Source: Halanaerobium sp051746665 (GTDB lineage: Bacteria; Bacillota; Halanaerobiia; Halanaerobiales; Halanaerobiaceae). From it: 35,302 nucleotides of DNA. Of the stretch, positions 15,626-22,765 are shown piece after piece (within the stretch, counting starts at the first letter, position 1; each line of letters begins with the position of its first letter). Position numbers and translations under genes: made by a program. The notes beneath the pieces were generated by a model, which was not told the origin of the DNA, did no database searches, and saw only the letters and a list, made by a program, of their open reading frames with translations. The DNA lies in NCBI GenBank assembly GCA_051746665.1, contig JBNJFG010000019.1:1-35302 (forward strand). Direction: 5' to 3'.

Positions 15626-16156
15626 TTATTCTTCAAGCAAATAACCCTTTTCTTTTAATTCCTCTTTAATTTTTTTTAAAACTTGTCTATTAACAGCTTC
15701 AATTGTATGCAGATGAACTCCATCAGTTAATTTTGAAAGTAATTCAGCTTTATTTTCTTGATAATTATCGATAAAATTATCAACCTCTTCTATACTGCTG
15801 ATCATTAAGTTACCGCTGAGATCACCATAAATTGGATGTTCAACTTTAACATCAATAACTCTAGCTCCATAATTAACAATAGTTAAAAGTTCATCTCTTA
15901 ACTCCTGCTGATCATCATGAGAACAGGCAATAGAAGTTTTAACAGTTGGCATTCCCAAATTTTCTTCATAAAAATATCCCTGAGAAGTGGCAACGATCTT
16001 CTCCCCTTCTGCCCTTAAAAGAGCGATATCCTGAACAATGACCTGACGACTAACTCCAAATTCCTCTGCCAATTGAGAACCAATCAATGCCTGCTGAGAT
16101 GCTTTTAACCTCTGCAGTAATTTTTTTCGTCTTTCCTTAGTTTTAATTTTTATCAC
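15626..16156 (-). CDS. niaR: Niacin-responsive transcriptional repressor NiaR (HTH + 3H domain)
   Basis: About 176 residues. The N-terminal winged helix (SQLAEEFGVSRQVIVQDIALLRAEG, which includes the strongly conserved SRQVIVQDIA helix) is followed by a 3H domain with its conserved histidines in VEHPIYGDLSGNL and DGVHLHTIEA, the ligand/metal site of the NiaR (YrxA) family. NiaR represses NAD salvage and niacin uptake genes when niacin is present. It heads an operon with DUF997 and the SSS symporter. The only canonical in-frame start, GTG at 16156, is embedded in the ribosome binding site GAGGTGAT; an ATT at 16147 sits at ideal distance, so the real protein may start there (173 residues). Confidence 0.9.
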   Translation of the reverse strand: MIKIKTKERRKKLLQRLKASQQALIGSQLAEEFGVSRQVIVQDIALLRAEGEKIVATSQGYFYEENLGMPTVKTSIACSHDDQQELRDELLTIVNYGARVIDVKVEHPIYGDLSGNLMISSIEEVDNFIDNYQENKAELLSKLTDGVHLHTIEAVNRQVLKKIKEELKEKGYLLEE

Positions 16157-16187
16157 CTCAATAATTTAATTAACTGCTGTGCTGATT

Positions 16188-16219
16188 ATTCTATCATCTG
16201 TCATGACATCTGTAAAGAC
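16188..16219 (-). promoter_or_regulatory. niaR promoter overlapped by candidate NiaR operator
   Basis: Promoter on the minus strand: TTTACA at 16216-16211, 17-bp spacer, TAGAAT at 16193-16188. Read on the plus strand, CTGTCATGAC (16198-16207) and CTGTAAAGAC (16210-16219) form a 12-bp-period direct repeat covering -35 and spacer, the place expected for autorepression. Confidence 0.6.
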
Positions 16220-16302
16220 TTTAATGATATTTTAAAAAAAGGATTTTGATTTAAATCATAGAATTAATTAATAGAGTAATTAAAAATAATTTTCTATGGA
16301 AG

Positions 16303-16746
16303 GTGATTATAATTATAGCAAAGTATTCTATTCAGGCACATGGTGAAAATGCTACTAAAACAGTTGTTGAAACAGCTGGAGGTTTAAAAATTACTATTGA
16401 TGAACCGGAAAGACTTGGAGGCGGGGGAGAAGGTCCTAATCCAGTCGAATATCTATTAGCATCTTTAGCAGGTTGTTTGAACATTGTGGGGCATCTCGTT
16501 GCCAGTGAAATGGGTTTTAAGCTAGATGACTTAAAAATTGATATTAAAGGTAAACTTGATCCTGCAAAATTTAGAGGTAAATCAGAAAAAAAGAGAGCCG
16601 GCTATCAAGAAATTGAAGTTTCAGTTGCTGTTAAAACAGATGCTGAGCAAGAAACTTTAAGTAAATGGCTAAAAATAGTTAAAGAAAGATGTCCGGTTAG
16701 TGACAACCTCTCTAACCAAACACCAGTAAAAATTAATTTAGATTAA
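16303..16746 (+). CDS. OsmC/Ohr family protein
   Basis: About 147 residues. Both redox cysteines typical of OsmC-family thiol peroxidases are present, in LAGCLNIVG and ERCPVSDNL, as is the GPNPVEYLLASLAGC segment. Members reduce organic or fatty-acid hydroperoxides; this one resembles the OsmC-like rather than the Ohr branch, judged only from these motifs. It is divergent from niaR and ends at a terminator. The GTG at 16303 overlaps the ribosome binding site AAGGTGAT; an in-frame ATT at 16312 lies 8 bases after AGG, exactly as in niaR, so the true start may be a rare AUU. Confidence 0.88.
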   Translation: MIIIIAKYSIQAHGENATKTVVETAGGLKITIDEPERLGGGGEGPNPVEYLLASLAGCLNIVGHLVASEMGFKLDDLKIDIKGKLDPAKFRGKSEKKRAGYQEIEVSVAVKTDAEQETLSKWLKIVKERCPVSDNLSNQTPVKINLD

Positions 16747-16752
16747 TAATAT

Positions 16753-16786
16753 AAATCCCTGCAAAATTACTGCAGGGATTTTTTAT
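16753..16786 (+). terminator. Terminator after osmC, probably bidirectional
   Basis: AATCCCTGC and GCAGGGATT form a 9-bp stem followed by TTTTTT on the plus strand. The other strand reads into a shorter T-rich stretch, so it may also end the minus-strand gene at 16799. Confidence 0.88.
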
Positions 16787-16798
16787 CTAAACTTTATT

Positions 16799-17221
16799 TT
16801 AATTTTCAGTCTGAATTAATAATCTGCCTCCACCAACATAACTTTTATTTGGAAAAACTACTCTTACCTGATAAGGATAACTTTCATCACTCATCGTATC
16901 TTGATAGCTTTTTTTCATTATAATAACCTGGAATTGAACAGCCTCATTTTCTACATAATAAATCTTATCTTCTCCAGCTGGCCCAAGCCATAAATCATCT
17001 ACCGGTGCTTTAATCTCTAAATCACCGTAATCATTAACAAATTTTATTCTTTTATCATCTCTTATTTCAACCAGCCAACCAGGTTCATTACCTACGGCAC
17101 GAAAATGCACCCCTTCTTCTTTTGCTTGTTCCCAAACATCAAGCTCTTCAGCACTTACTGCCGCTGTTAAAAGAAAAAATAAGGCAAAAACAGCTGTCAT
17201 CAACACTAGAACTTTTTTCAA
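16799..17221 (-). CDS. Secreted COG3650-like protein of unknown function
   Basis: 140 residues with a signal peptide (MKKVLVLMTAVFALFFLLTAAVSA, cleavage before EE; shown here only to mark the hydrophobic core at about 4-20) and no lipobox. HFRAVGNEPGWLVEI resembles the FRAxGNEPxWxLEI motif of COG3650 proteins, often found in envelope proteins near META or lysozyme-inhibitor domains; that is the only clue. The start is TTG at 17219-17221, eight bases after GGAGG. It follows the methyltransferase gene by 14 bases and probably shares its transcript. Function unknown. Confidence 0.7.
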   Translation of the reverse strand: MKKVLVLMTAVFALFFLLTAAVSAEELDVWEQAKEEGVHFRAVGNEPGWLVEIRDDKRIKFVNDYGDLEIKAPVDDLWLGPAGEDKIYYVENEAVQFQVIIMKKSYQDTMSDESYPYQVRVVFPNKSYVGGGRLLIQTEN

Positions 17222-17235
17222 GAGTCTCTCCTCCT

Positions 17236-17871
17236 CTAAACTTTAAAAAGAATATATTTTTTTTGATCAGTATAAATTATTTCCAAATCAAAAATTGAAG
17301 CAACTTTACTAAAAGTTTTTTCATTAAAAAAGACTATATGGGTAGGATCCCACTTGTACCACCAATCTTCAAATTCTTCTGGTCCTGGATGAAAAGAAGT
17401 CATTACTGCCAGATAAGACCCTTCTTTTAAATGTGAAGTTAATAATTTCATCTCCTTGATGGGATCAGAAAAATGTTCAAAAACTTCTGTCGATGTAATT
17501 AAGTCATATTGTTTTTCTTTAAAAACTTTTTCTGAAAAAAAATAAGGATCATATAAATCAACATTAAGTCCTTTTTCTTTTAAGAGATCAGCTAAAACTG
17601 GACCTGGACCACATCCAAACTCTAAAACATCATTTATTTCTTCTAGATTCAGATGAGCTGCCAGCACTTTCTCTATAAAATCCTGCATCATTTTAACATA
17701 ACCATCATTTTGATGATTATTATCATGCCCTTCATATCTTTCTTTTTCTTCATTTTGGTCTAAAATTTCTTCTGGCTCAACAAAAATTACTTCACAATCA
17801 TTACAGTGATAATACTTATCTTTGATATTTATCTTTTCTAAATTATCACTTCCACAAACTTTACAATTCAA
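17236..17871 (-). CDS. SAM-dependent methyltransferase with N-terminal zinc ribbon
   Basis: 211 residues. An N-terminal ribbon with CKVCG and CNDCE (four Cys, residues about 3-30) precedes a class I methyltransferase fold: VLEFGCGPGPVLADLL is motif I, DLITSTEVFEHFSDP the post-motif segment typical of methyltransferase 11/23 families. A FNEKTFSKVASIF C-terminal helix follows. Substrate unknown; zinc-ribbon methyltransferases of this kind often act on sugars or small molecules. An ATG at 17886 has no ribosome binding site in front, whereas GAGGTG lies 7 bases before the in-frame TTG at 17871, giving MNCKVCGSDN as the N-terminus. Confidence 0.8.
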   Translation of the reverse strand: MNCKVCGSDNLEKINIKDKYYHCNDCEVIFVEPEEILDQNEEKERYEGHDNNHQNDGYVKMMQDFIEKVLAAHLNLEEINDVLEFGCGPGPVLADLLKEKGLNVDLYDPYFFSEKVFKEKQYDLITSTEVFEHFSDPIKEMKLLTSHLKEGSYLAVMTSFHPGPEEFEDWWYKWDPTHIVFFNEKTFSKVASIFDLEIIYTDQKKYILFKV

Positions 17872-17916
17872 AATTTGACACCTCATAACTTAAAATTATT
17901 ATCTACTCTATTTTAT

Positions 17917-17946
17917 ATTATATTATATTACTCTCTGCTTTGTAAA
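17917..17946 (-). promoter_or_regulatory. Promoter of the zinc-ribbon methyltransferase operon
   Basis: TTTACA at 17946-17941, 18-bp spacer, TATAAT at 17922-17917, within a run of TATTA repeats. Confidence 0.6.
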
Positions 17947-18019
17947 TGAATTTAGCTAAAATTATTAAAGTTAGTCTAATTTAGTTTTCAAATTGTTAAA
18001 CAAGAACTATAAATAGCTC

Positions 18020-18089
18020 TATAATCTTGATAAAATAACTATGGATTAATGACCGCGGCTAAAAGTTATTAATAGGAGGAAACTTAAAA
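18020..18089 (+). promoter_or_regulatory. rpsD promoter region and leader
   Basis: TATAAT at 18020-18025 is the best -10; the -35 is poor. The leader holds GACCGCGGCTAAAAG at 18051-18065, unusually GC-rich for its surroundings, next to a repeated AGTTATTAAT, then AGGAGG at 18074-18079. S4 is autoregulated through its leader in other Firmicutes; this segment is a candidate target but no known leader fold was recognised. Confidence 0.4.
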
Positions 18090-18686
18090 TTGGCCAGAAA
18101 AAGAGGACCACGTTTTAAAGAATCAAGAAGATTGGGTATTAATGTTTACGGACATCCTAAGGCAATGAAAAGAGCAGACAGCACTTTTAATCGAGAAAAT
18201 AAAAAATTATCAAATTATGGTCAGCAGCTTTTGGAAAAACAGAGACTGCGTGCTTACTATGGTTTAATGGAGAAAAAATTTAGTCGTTATGTCCAAAAAT
18301 CTGCACAAGAAAATGGTGTAACTGGTGATAATTTGATAAAAAAATTGGAAAAAAGACTTGATAACTTAGTTTATAGAGCTGGTTTTGCTCGCTCAATTAG
18401 ACAGGCAAGACAGATGGTTGTACACGGACATATCTTAGTTAACGGAAAAAAAATAGATATTCCATCTTATCAAATTGAAATTGGAGATCAGATTTCTCTC
18501 AGAAATAAATATAGGAAAAATGATTTATTTAGAGAAAATTTTTTAGATAGACATCTAAGTCCAATCAGTTATTTAGAGCGAGATTACGATAATTTTGAAT
18601 CAAAATTAATTTCAGAAATTAATATTGATGAAATTCCAATTGAAATAAATGATCAACTTGTTATAGAATTTTACTCAAGAAAATAA
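18090..18686 (+). CDS. rpsD: 30S ribosomal protein S4, stand-alone cysteine-free type
   Basis: 198 residues, the usual length. It starts MARKRGPRFKESRRLG and contains the S4 RNA-binding domain (RLDNLVYRAGFARSIRQARQ, then VVHGHILVNGKKIDIPSY), ending PIEINDQLVIEFYSR as S4 proteins do. The zinc cysteines of the Cys-containing form are absent, and the N-terminal INVYGHPKAMKR stretch resembles the second S4 copy of some clostridia. It is monocistronic, on the opposite strand to its neighbours and not beside rpoA, so it may be a paralogue of an alpha-operon copy. S4 binds 16S rRNA at the five-way junction and nucleates 30S assembly. Start is TTG, ten bases after GGAGG. Confidence 0.93.
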   Translation: MARKRGPRFKESRRLGINVYGHPKAMKRADSTFNRENKKLSNYGQQLLEKQRLRAYYGLMEKKFSRYVQKSAQENGVTGDNLIKKLEKRLDNLVYRAGFARSIRQARQMVVHGHILVNGKKIDIPSYQIEIGDQISLRNKYRKNDLFRENFLDRHLSPISYLERDYDNFESKLISEINIDEIPIEINDQLVIEFYSRK

Positions 18687-18692
18687 AACATG

Positions 18693-18742
18693 AAAAAAGT
18701 GCCTATAATCTAAATTAATTTTTGGATTAATGGCACTTTTTT
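18693..18742. terminator. Bidirectional terminator between rpsD and rlmH
   Basis: AAAAAAGTGCC pairs with GGCACTTTTTT, with further pairing of inner AATC and GATT segments; T runs occur on both strands, so it serves the convergent genes. Confidence 0.88.
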
Positions 18743-18791
18743 ATTATTAATTTTTTTGAAAAATAATGGTTCCTTAAACGGAAGGTGCAGA

Positions 18792-19271
18792 TTAAAGATG
18801 ATATGGCTCATTATTATTAATTTTAAAAGCCCGATAAATCTGCTCCAGCAAAATTAAACGAATCATCTGATGAGTAAATGTCATATGAGATAAAGAAAAT
18901 CTATAATCTGCCTGCTGCAGTACAAATTCACTTAAACCTGTTGCTCCCCCAATTATAAAAGAGAAAGAACTGTATCCCCTAACTTGAAGATTATTAAGAG
19001 ACTTAGCAAAACCAGTTGAAGTCATTGGTTTTCCTTTTACATCAAGAGCAAAAACATAGCTTCTTTCAGGAATATTTTTTACTATTCTTTCACCTTCTAA
19101 TGCCTGCAGTGCTTCTATATCTTTATCTGAATAATTTTTTGGAACAGTTTCATCTTTAACTTCAATAATATTCAACTCACAATAGCGACTTAAACGTTTC
19201 TTAAATTCCTGGATACCTGGTTCTAAAAATGAAGATTTCAAACTGCCAACCGTTATAATATTAATATTCAT
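18792..19271 (-). CDS. rlmH: 23S rRNA (pseudouridine-1915 N3) methyltransferase
   Basis: 159 residues, a small SPOUT (trefoil-knot) methyltransferase that methylates pseudouridine 1915 in helix 69 of 23S rRNA on assembled ribosomes. Seen: NINIITVGSLK at the start, FALDVKGKPMTSTGFA, FIIGGATGLSEFV (SAM-binding knot) and the C-terminal EQIYRAFKINNNEPYHL, which is diagnostic. ATG at 19269-19271 follows AAGGAA. It is last in the long operon, two bases after the metallo-hydrolase gene, as rlmH often follows yycJ/walJ in Firmicutes. Confidence 0.96.
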   Translation of the reverse strand: MNINIITVGSLKSSFLEPGIQEFKKRLSRYCELNIIEVKDETVPKNYSDKDIEALQALEGERIVKNIPERSYVFALDVKGKPMTSTGFAKSLNNLQVRGYSSFSFIIGGATGLSEFVLQQADYRFSLSHMTFTHQMIRLILLEQIYRAFKINNNEPYHL

Positions 19272-19273
19272 AG

Positions 19274-20092
19274 TTAAAATAGTTCCTTATTTTTTTCTTT
19301 TTTATCAAGTCTAAAGAGTGGTGTTGTTTTAGACTGTGAAGCACAACCCATCCTTAAATCTTTACCCACTTTAAATCCAGCTTCTTTTAGAGCATTATTA
19401 ACAGTAATATAAGCTACTTTAGGATTATTGTTTTTTTCACTTAAATGCGCTAAAACAACTGTAGGAAAATTATCTTTAAGTAAAGATGGCAGTAAAGCTG
19501 CTGTATCATCATTAGATAGATGTCCTTCTTCACCTTTAATTCTGTTCTTTAGAAAATAAGGGTATTTACCAGTCATCAGCATTTCTAGATCATGATTTGA
19601 TTCAAGAACAAAAAAATCTGCTCCTTTAATTTTAGTGATAATATCTTCATTTGTGACACCGGTGTCAGTAGCTAAAACAATTTTTTTATCTCCAGCCTGA
19701 CAGACATATCCGACTGGCTGAACAGCATCATGTGAAATTGCATATGGTGAAAATTTTAGATCCCCAACTATAAAGTCCCCTGTAAAGACTCGCCTGTTTT
19801 TAGTTTTAATCTTACCTAAATCAGATTCTGCCTTTGACCAGGTACCATCATTAGCATAAATCGGAAGATCATAGCGGCGGGAAAGTATACCTACACCTTT
19901 TATATGATCTTTATGTTCGTGTGTAATTAATAAAGCATCTAAATTTTCTGGCTTCAAATCTAAAGCTTCCATTCTCTGCTCTAAAGCTTTACCACTTAAA
20001 CCAGCATCAATTAAAACAGAATATTTTCCAGCTCGAATATAAGTAGAATTACCTTTACTGCCGCTGGATAAAACTGCTGTTTCTATTCTCAC
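19274..20092 (-). CDS. walJ: MBL-fold metallo-hydrolase, YycJ/WalJ type
   Basis: About 272 residues. Beta-lactamase fold with VLSSGSKGNSTYI at the start and the metal motif LLITHEHKDHIKG, then YAISHDAVQPVGY, ATDTGVTN, LESNHDLEML and a late His in VVLAHLSEKNN. The opening and the HDLEML stretch match the YycJ/WalJ group, which in Bacillus is an exonuclease-like protein of the walRK locus; here no walRK is present. A TTG at 20116 overlaps rex; the GTG at 20092 follows AGGGTG by nine bases and lies 4 bases after the rex stop, giving MRIETAVLSSGSKGN, and is preferred. Confidence 0.85.
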   Translation of the reverse strand: MRIETAVLSSGSKGNSTYIRAGKYSVLIDAGLSGKALEQRMEALDLKPENLDALLITHEHKDHIKGVGILSRRYDLPIYANDGTWSKAESDLGKIKTKNRRVFTGDFIVGDLKFSPYAISHDAVQPVGYVCQAGDKKIVLATDTGVTNEDIITKIKGADFFVLESNHDLEMLMTGKYPYFLKNRIKGEEGHLSNDDTAALLPSLLKDNFPTVVLAHLSEKNNNPKVAYITVNNALKEAGFKVGKDLRMGCASQSKTTPLFRLDKKEKNKELF

Positions 20093-20096
20093 TTCT

Positions 20097-20753
20097 TTAT
20101 TCACCCTTTGCTTCAATTTCTTCCTGCCAGCTTAAATGATATATCAAAGAAACTATTCCTACTGCTAAATCTTCATTTTTAACTTCAATCTCTTCTGGAA
20201 CCCGAAGTCTTGTTGGAGCAAAGTTCCAAATTGCTTTAATTCCTGATTCAATCATCTCTTCAGCGACAGCCTGAGCTTCATCAGTTGGAACTGCAATTAC
20301 CCCTAATTTAATATCATTTTCTCTTACTACCTTATCTACTTTATCAGCACTTTGAACTTCGCGATCATTAATCTTAGTTCCAATTTTAGCTGGATCATTA
20401 TCAAAAACATGAGTGATTTCAAAACCCATCATAGAAAAACTTTTATAATTAACTAAAGCATGACCTAAGTTACCAGCCCCAACCAGTACTGCTGGCCAAA
20501 TTCTATCGACACCTAAAATTTTACCTACTGACTTTCTCAGCTCATTCACATTATATCCAACCCCACGGCGACCGAACTCTCCATAATAAGAAAGATCTTT
20601 ACGCACCTGAGTTGATGGAATATCCAGTTTCCCCCCCAAGTCTTTAGAAGAAACTACATCAACATCTTCAAAAGTATCCATCTTATCAAGACATCTATAA
20701 TATAAAGGGAGCCTTTCAATTGTTGCTTTCGGTATATTTTCTCTATCTTTCAT
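20097..20753 (-). CDS. rex: Redox-sensing transcriptional repressor Rex
   Basis: 218 residues. An N-terminal winged helix (IPKATIERLPLYYRCLD ... TQVRKDLSYYGEFGRRGVGY) is followed by a Rossmann domain with AVLVGAGNLGHALVNY for NAD(H), VFDNDPAKIG, LGVIAVPTDEAQAVAEEM and NFAPTRL. The C-terminal swapped helix is VSLIYHLSWQEE. Rex is released from DNA when NADH/NAD+ rises and controls fermentation genes, fitting an anaerobe. ATG at 20751-20753 follows GGGGG. It lies between metG and the MBL gene; no convincing Rex operator was seen in this window. Confidence 0.97.
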   Translation of the reverse strand: MKDRENIPKATIERLPLYYRCLDKMDTFEDVDVVSSKDLGGKLDIPSTQVRKDLSYYGEFGRRGVGYNVNELRKSVGKILGVDRIWPAVLVGAGNLGHALVNYKSFSMMGFEITHVFDNDPAKIGTKINDREVQSADKVDKVVRENDIKLGVIAVPTDEAQAVAEEMIESGIKAIWNFAPTRLRVPEEIEVKNEDLAVGIVSLIYHLSWQEEIEAKGE

Positions 20754-20776
20754 TGTTAATTCCCCCTAATTGAAAT

Positions 20777-22738
20777 TTATTTTACCTGACTTCCATTTGC
20801 TATATCATCACTAACTGTTGATAAAACCATATTTTCTTCTGGATCAGTTGCAGCTAAAATCATTCCTTCTGATTTAACCCCAAAAATTGTAGCCGGTTCT
20901 AAATTAGCGACAATCAGAATCTTACGGCCAATCACATCTTCGGCACTGAAATGCTTAGCAATTCCTGCAACTAATTGTCTTTTCTCCAGACCAATATCGA
21001 CTTTCAATTTAAGTAATTTGTTGCTGCCCTCAATTTTTTCAGCCTCTATAATCTCAGCAACTCGAATATCTGTATCCATAAATTCTTCGAAAGTAATCCT
21101 ATCTTTAACTTCTGCTAATTCCAAATTGTTTTCCTCCTTTTTATTTTCTGATTTGGACTCCTCTTTACGAGCCTCAACTTTTTCAAAGTATTCTTCTAAA
21201 TCTATTCTTGGAAACATTGGATCTCCATTATATACTTTAACCCCAGTTTTTAATGCTCCCCACTCTGTATCATTCCAGCCGGCATTTTTGATAGCTTCTA
21301 ACTGACCAAGCTGCTCACCCATTTTAGAAGGGGCTTCAGTTAAGAATGGTTTTAACATTACAGCAATAATCCTGAGGGATTCTAACAGGTTATAAAGCAC
21401 AGTTTTTAATCGTTCACGATCTTCTTCTTTACGGGCCAGAACCCAGGGCGCAGTCTGGTCAATATATTTGTTTGTACGACGAACAAAATTCCAAATTTTT
21501 TCTAAAGCAACAGTATATTTTAACTTTTCCATCTGTGTTTCTACCTCTGCTTTAGTCTCAGCAGCAAGATCAATTAGTTCTTTATCTACTGCTTCTTTTA
21601 CTGATGGCTCAGGAATTTCACTGTCAAAATACTGTTCAACCATCGACACAGTTCTGTTTAAAAGATTACCAAGATCATTTGCTAAATCAGAGTTGATTCG
21701 CTGAATTAAAGCTTCAGTCGAATAAGTTCCATCGGTACCAAAAGCTACTTCACGCAGCAGATAATAACGAATAGCATCTTTACCAAAATCATTTATTAAA
21801 ACAACTGGATCAACAACATTTCCTTTAGATTTTGACATTTTACCAGTATCACTTAAAAGCCAGCCATGTCCAAATACTTGATTAGGCAGCTCTAAATCTA
21901 AAGCCATTAAAATTATCGGCCAAATTACTGTATGAAAACGCAAAATATCTTTTCCCACCAGATGTAAATCTGCTGGCCAGTAATGCTCGAAGTTTTCTGG
22001 ATCTGTTTGATAACCAACTGCAGTAATATAATTACTTAAAGCATCGATCCAAACATAAATTACATGATCTTCATCAATTGGAACTGGAATTCCCCAGTCA
22101 AAAGTAGTTCTAGATACACTTAAATCATCAAGACCATTTTCTATAAAATTGACCATTTCATTACGACGTGATTCTGGCTCAATAAACTCCGGATGACTTT
22201 CTATATGTTCTAAAAGACGATCTGCATATTTACCCATTTTAAAGAAGTAACTTTCTTCTTCAACCCATTCTACCGGACGGTGACAGTCAGGACATACTTT
22301 TTCTTCATTTTCTTCTTCCAGCTGCCTTTCAGCCCAAAAAGACTCACAGGGAGTACAGTACCAGCCTTCATAATTGCCTTTGTAAATATCACCTTTATCA
22401 TAAAGCTTTTTAAATATTTTTTGAACTACTTTTTCATGACGCTCTTCAGTTGTACGAATAAAATAGTCATAGTCAATATCAAGCTTATCCCATAATTCCT
22501 TAAAAGATTCAACTATCTGATCAACATATTCTTTAGTTTCTTTGCCAGCTGCTTCAGCTTTACGCTCTATTTTCTGACCATGTTCATCAGAACCAGTTAA
22601 AAACATAGTATCAAAACCACACATTTTCTTATAACGGGCAATAGTATCAGCAGCCACTGTTGTGTAAGCATGACCGATATGTAGTTTGTCACTTGGATAG
22701 TAAATTGGTGTAGTTACATAATAAGTATCTTTGCTCAA
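20777..22738 (-). CDS. metG: Methionyl-tRNA synthetase with C-terminal tRNA-binding domain
   Basis: About 653 residues. Class I synthetase motifs: HIGHAYT near residue 20 and GKMSKSKGNVVDP for KMSKS. A zinc knuckle reads CTPCESF and CPDC (four Cys). The C-terminal about 110 residues (FEEFMDTDIRVAEIIEAEK ... VANLEPATIFGVKSEGM) are an EMAP/Trbp111-type tRNA-binding domain joined by a Lys/Glu-rich linker, as in Bacillus MetS. The ATG at 22747 abuts the ribosome binding site AAAGG; the in-frame TTG at 22738 has a 9-base spacing and gives MSKDTYYVTTPIYYPS, so it is preferred. It charges initiator and elongator tRNA-Met. Confidence 0.96.
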   Translation of the reverse strand: MSKDTYYVTTPIYYPSDKLHIGHAYTTVAADTIARYKKMCGFDTMFLTGSDEHGQKIERKAEAAGKETKEYVDQIVESFKELWDKLDIDYDYFIRTTEERHEKVVQKIFKKLYDKGDIYKGNYEGWYCTPCESFWAERQLEEENEEKVCPDCHRPVEWVEEESYFFKMGKYADRLLEHIESHPEFIEPESRRNEMVNFIENGLDDLSVSRTTFDWGIPVPIDEDHVIYVWIDALSNYITAVGYQTDPENFEHYWPADLHLVGKDILRFHTVIWPIILMALDLELPNQVFGHGWLLSDTGKMSKSKGNVVDPVVLINDFGKDAIRYYLLREVAFGTDGTYSTEALIQRINSDLANDLGNLLNRTVSMVEQYFDSEIPEPSVKEAVDKELIDLAAETKAEVETQMEKLKYTVALEKIWNFVRRTNKYIDQTAPWVLARKEEDRERLKTVLYNLLESLRIIAVMLKPFLTEAPSKMGEQLGQLEAIKNAGWNDTEWGALKTGVKVYNGDPMFPRIDLEEYFEKVEARKEESKSENKKEENNLELAEVKDRITFEEFMDTDIRVAEIIEAEKIEGSNKLLKLKVDIGLEKRQLVAGIAKHFSAEDVIGRKILIVANLEPATIFGVKSEGMILAATDPEENMVLSTVSDDIANGSQVK

Positions 22739-22765
22739 AATTATCATCCTTTCGAAATTTATTTA

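Noticed and set aside
18796..20753. Rex operator near rex
   Set aside because: No TTGTGA-N6-TCACAA type site was found in the surrounding intergenic sequence.
20777..22738. Plus-strand frames inside metG (21018, 21468, 22280)
   Set aside because: Antisense shadows of a clearly identified gene.
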